The notes under the pieces were generated by a model. It was not told where the DNA came from, did not search any database, and saw nothing but the letters and a program-made list of their open reading frames with translations. Positions 60,036 to 64,000 of a stretch of 64,000 nt of DNA are shown piece by piece. The DNA is from Anadara kagoshimensis. Lineage: Eukaryota > Mollusca > Bivalvia > Arcoida > Arcidae. The first letter of the stretch is position 1; each line of letters starts with the position of its first letter. The stretch covers positions 3,022,607 to 3,086,606 of the forward strand of contig CM037866.1 of assembly GCA_021292105.1 (NCBI GenBank). Direction: 5' to 3'. The translations under genes were made by a program, and so were the position numbers.

Positions 60036-61004
60036 TAAAATAAACCTTTGGGAAATACAAATTCAATACCGTATTGCGAATTCAGAAATAACTTTTGCAA
60101 AAATACGTTTATATAATCAACTAGAGGGACGCAACAGATATCTCACGATTTCCACCGGTTTTTGTTAAAAATATAACATTTCTAGATAAACAATTTATAA
60201 AAGTCACAGATATGTATAAAAATGATAAAAGCAAAATACTAAAATATCAAAATTTTCATTGTGAGACACATTTTAGAAAAATTATAACGATTTGTTTGCC
60301 GTGCGGTAACTGTTGTCAATTTTCAGGGTGCAACATATACCGCACGATAAGTTAAATGCGGAGACGAGATTGAAATATGATGAAAAATCGGTGTCTATTG
60401 TATGTATGATTCTTAAACGGGTTCGAGCATTAACTTTACTTTTATTATATTTCATTGACAGCAAATTTACCTGGCCTGGAAAGTACTCGTGGGACGTAAT
60501 ACTTTTTCCTGTTTTCATGTATTTTTTTTCACGGCAAATCATAATAATATTAATGTGGCTTGTGATATTTTCTCTTCAAATGTAATGTATTTAGGTGGTA
60601 ATGGAGTTTAGTGATCGTGATAATATACTGTAACATTAAGGCGCTGCCATATGCTAGATAGCGTATAGAGCTAGCGTATGAGGAACGTATGGACATAATC
60701 TGGATGAAACCTTGGATTGGAAAGCGGCGTCAAATTGGCCTTTATGACCAGCTAATTGTTAAACTGAGAAATGAATATAACCTTTTATAACCTTTTTATG
60801 AAATAATATAACTTGAAAGTAGCACATTACAATTGTTAATTCCAACCAATTAAACCAGTCAAAAGTATATTCTGTATGATTATGTCGCAATGATTATTTT
60901 AAAGCAAAGGTGCTTTTTGTCGCTGTATTCCATGTTTTTTCCTATACGTCGCATATCAGACTTTGGAAAGATATACTTGAATAACCATGTCCATATCCCT
61001 GGAG

Positions 61005-61350
61005 AACTGCTGTGGTATCTCAGTTGATAGTCTAGAGTGCTCGCTTCGAGAATGCGAGGTCGTGGGTTCGAACCCCGACCGGATCTGACCCAAGATTTGA
61101 AAATGGTTAGTGAATGATCTTTTGCCAAGCACTCGGCACTACGAAATGAAATTCGCGGTTCTTTCGGATTGGAACTTTAAATAAACGAGGTCCCATCTCA
61201 CGGTAGGCTTGGTACAATGAAGAACCCTGCTGTATAATGCCATTAACGCAACGCACGGACAAAATTTCTGCACCTTCGCCTATAGTTGACGACGTCTCGA
61301 TATAAGTGAAATATTCTTGACTGGGACGTTAAACACCATTACTCACTTTT
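61005..61350 (+). repeat. SINE family 2, complete copy (reference)
   Basis: The head has TGGTATCTCAGTTGATAG (A box) and GGGTTCGAACCCC (B box). GTGCTCGCTTCG...GCGAGGTCG resembles tRNA-Ala of the CGC type. Body: AAGCACTCGGCACTACGAAATG, CGGTTCTTTCGGATTGG, GGAACTTTAA, GCTGTATAATGCCATTAACG, CACCTTCGCCTATAGTTGACG. Tail: TCTCGATATAAGTGAAATATTC, TTGACTGGGACGTTAAACACC. Confidence 0.92.
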
Positions 61351-61664
61351 ATCCATGAAAACAGATAGTAGAGGGAATTTGTGACGTTTAAGCATGTCGC
61401 AATAGTAACTTTTCAGAGCTGATAGTTTCGTTTATCAAACAGACCCCCCCCATTTTTTCATATTTTTTTTTAACATCTGATAGGGTGTTTAACCTAGAAG
61501 AGTTTCTACATGTGATTATTCGTAATGTTGAACCAGTTTTTCTTCTGACAAATGTAAAAAATTGCCTTACCTCCGTAACAAATAGTCATGAAACAAATAC
61601 AGTGATAGATTAAGAAAACAGGGAAAAACTTTACACTAGATCCGAATTTTATGCATGAAAAAAT
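61351..61664. other. No gene seen
   Basis: Short AT-rich spacer with a poly-C tract near 61,444. Confidence 0.5.
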
Positions 61665-62240
61665 CAACCACAATCAGTGTCGTATTTTAACGGTAGAATT
61701 CGCATTAATGGATAAAATCATTCTATAACCACATATGTCATGGACTTAAAATTTCGTATGAAAAATAAATCTTAGTTGACATTTCATACTTATAAAAAAA
61801 TTTCGATTTTTTATGGCACCCGATTTCTCTTGAAAATCAGCTTGAAATTCAACTTGAATTTTAAAAACTTGTACGTTGTTTGTACCATGACTATTTCTCT
61901 TTGAAATTTTGACATAATAAAACAATACTGTTGTTATTTTTTTCGCAAAATATTATACCAGGTGCATGCTGTGTGGATATCTTGAAAAAAGGCAAAAAAC
62001 CAAGATCCTGCATTCGTCGTCAATGAAAAAAATATGGTTGCAATGTACACTAAATTCAGGGTAGTATTTTAACAGTCAAATTCGCATTTATGTGTGTAAA
62101 CGCATCAAAAGCAAATTTGTCATGAACTTAAAATTTCGCATATATGACAAAATCCTGGATGACATGCATACCTACAAAAAACTCTATTTTCTGATGGCAC
62201 CTGATTGCTCTTAAAAATCACTGTTAGCCTAATAAGCTAC
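61665..62240 (+). repeat. ~375-bp tandem repeat, about 1.5 copies (second locus)
   Basis: Same unit as 57,200-58,345: GTGTCGTATTTTAAC at about 61,677 and the next unit start at about 62,058. Confidence 0.85.
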
Positions 62241-63129
62241 TTAATATGATTTTCAGAAAAGCAGTGACATACATGTATGTCTTCTCAGTATTTCATTTAT
62301 GTAAAATTCTGTTCGAATTTATTCCGTGTTAAAAGCGCAAACTGTAACGCCTAAACTCCGTCACATGGGTCAAGTACCACATTTTCAAATCGCCTATCAT
62401 GAAACATTTCCCCGGTTATACTATCACTCGACCCGACAAGTTCTAACAAACAACATTAGACTTTTTCTTCAATTAATGAAAAGCAGCAGAATAATAAAGG
62501 CATTCGGAATAGTTTTATATGACTTTATTGATAAAACTATGAAAATATCCTAATTTTTTTATTTCGAATTTCTTGTACGTAATAATTCATTTTGAGATCG
62601 GTGCATATACATGTAAATCTTTGTTATTTGACACAAAGAAAGTCTGATTTCAAAATTTCATATTGATCGTTTAGCGGAATGTTATGTTTATTTTGGAATG
62701 ACTGGAAAGTCAATTCTAGGACTGTGAAGGAACTAGGAAAAACTACTGACGTTCTGCAAGATAACTGACAAACTTTCTTACACCAAGACCTGTCAGTATG
62801 CCCGATTCGAAAATTGGGTATATAATTTAGAAAATTCTAAATATTATTTCAAAATTTCAAAATATTATTTGATAAATTTGAAATATTATTTCAAAAATAT
62901 GAAATTATTTTTTTTCACATGTTCTCTTACAGACTCTTTATCACTGGACTGTCATGGCTAAAAAGGTTTAAATTTTATATGCATCTGCGATCAATGAAAA
63001 GGTTGTTGATGTGATTCAAAACTATCTAGCTGTATACGAAACATCAAGTTCTTTTTTCCAAGAGATGATGTCTGTGCTTAATGTGAAAATTACTAAACAA
63101 AATTAATGGATTAATTGAGCTTGAAAATA
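62241..63129. other. No gene seen
   Basis: AT-rich. About 62,825-62,915 is a cluster of short AATATTATTTCAAAATTT repeats. The 75-codon frame at 62,326 is not recognised. Confidence 0.5.
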
Positions 63130-63437
63130 ACGTCCCGGTCCAGTATATCTCACTTATATCGGAATGTCACCAGCTATTGTAGTTTGGCATAACTTTATAC
63201 CTTGGCTGTGCTCTCAAGACAATTTCATTAATGTCACGCCTGTAGTAACACGGGGCATCCGTTTCAAGGTCTCTGCCAAATTCCGGAAAGCATCGTGACT
63301 TTCATTTCTATATGCCGACAGCTTGACAAAAGAACATTCGCTACCAATTTTCAAGCCTTGTTCAGAACCGAGCCGGGTATCGAACCACCGGCCTCTCACA
63401 AACGAAACAAGCACTCTATCAATTTAGCTATTGTAGT
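63130..63437 (-). repeat. SINE family 2 copy, minus strand
   Basis: On the minus strand: head AATTGATAGAGTGCTTG, B box GGTTCGATACCC, body GAATGTTCTTTTGTCAAGC, ATATAGAAATGAAAGTCACG, and tail TATAAGTGAGATATACTGG then CCGGGACGTTATTTTC. The end differs from the GTTAAACACC of other copies. Confidence 0.85.
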
Positions 63438-63738
63438 GGTTTACCGGATAATTATAACGAAAAGGGCAGGTAAAGACAGATTTTGGACTGGATCCGTAAG
63501 CACATAGATGACGGTGAGCGAGAAAACCAAAGGAGAAAGCAACGGTTAAATTTTTGAAATTTCGTACCAGTCCAGATGGGGTTATTCGTTCCTGCTAATC
63601 TAATTTATCAAATATTTGTTTCGTTTTTGTTTTGTATAGTCCATGTCTGGACCAATTTGTGAAAGAAAATCGCAAGACATCTTAAAAATTACAGTATCCC
63701 ATATTGTGATTTGGAAGCGAAGAGTCGCATATTTGAAG

Positions 63739-63800
<62 letters not shown>

Positions 63801-64000
63801 GTATTTGCAGTGAATAAGGATCAAGTGGCAACAACTCCCAGGAAAATAAGCAAACCGAAATCAGGTTAATAATATGCACATCTACTATCAGCATGGCCCA
63901 TTTTGTAACTAAATTTTACGTATGAATGAATTATTACTTTCAGATTTAAAAAAACGCCAAATAACACATCAGATATTGCCCCCAGTCATGTGTTTAAAAA
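63438..64000. other. No gene seen; (CT)n at 63,741-63,798
   Basis: The sequence contains a pure CT run of about 29 units. The two minus-strand frames with long Arg-Glu runs are products of this run, not genes. Confidence 0.6.

Larger units (their letters stand above)
58346..61003. other. No gene seen; two microsatellites
   Basis: Several frames of 70-90 codons (59,728; 60,313; 60,282 minus) have no splice or domain support; the last two overlap on opposite strands. (GA)n and (CA)n runs are listed separately. Confidence 0.5.

Noticed and set aside
63600..63894. Arg-Glu repeat frames on the minus strand, and a similar one at 58,984-59,199
   Set aside because: Products of (CT)n/(GA)n microsatellites.

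Overview
The window is eukaryotic nuclear DNA, about two thirds A+T, almost empty of long reading frames and dominated by repeats. Bivalve mollusc is the best guess. The signs are tRNA-derived SINEs ending in GACGTTAAACA(A/C)C, the GGGAGATAACTC and ACAAGAGGCC...GGTCAGGTGAGC repeat signatures, and reverse-transcriptase fragments of a type common in mollusc, amphioxus and cnidarian genomes. Species is not resolved. No bacterial operon, rRNA or convincing functional tRNA gene was seen.

Layout. 1-11 kb: SINE pieces, a ~148-bp tandem array with GACCTT-rich flanks, a foldback element with a (CTAT)n core, several direct repeats and a dead LINE on the minus strand. 11.5-12.04 kb: a Penelope-type reverse-transcriptase fragment. 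12.1-35.4 kb: a macrosatellite of ~3.4-kb units (six complete or partial copies). Each full unit ends in a ~0.42-kb Tc1/mariner remnant. A 5.65-kb element with CTGTAAAGGGG inverted ends and a TA target duplication is inserted between units. Part of unit-plus-element was then tandemly duplicated with a 9.06-kb period. 35.6-41.5 kb: palindromic elements, a 42-bp minisatellite split by a 540-bp MITE, and short tandem repeats.

42.0-46.7 kb is the only place with good evidence for a cellular gene on the plus strand. There are four exons with consensus splice sites and fully compatible phases: 281 nt, two small phase 1-1 exons of 63 and 45 nt, and 236 nt. Together they give a 206-residue partial protein, possibly beginning with an N-myristoylation-type MGxxxT and a death-fold (CARD-like) domain. 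The two small exons lie in a tandemly duplicated block, and each intron copy carries a broken reverse-transcriptase C-terminus.

47.4-51.1 kb is a candidate 3.7-kb element with 31-bp inverted ends and nested SINEs. 51.7-54.2 kb is a (TAA)n-bearing repeat bounded by GATTCCCCACC-type ends. 55.4-56.05 kb is a Tc1 transposase relic. 57-62.3 kb holds ~375-bp tandem repeats, one interrupted by a hairpin MITE. The rest is SINEs, microsatellites and unrecognised AT-rich sequence.

All identities rest on reading the sequence by eye; no database or alignment program was used.
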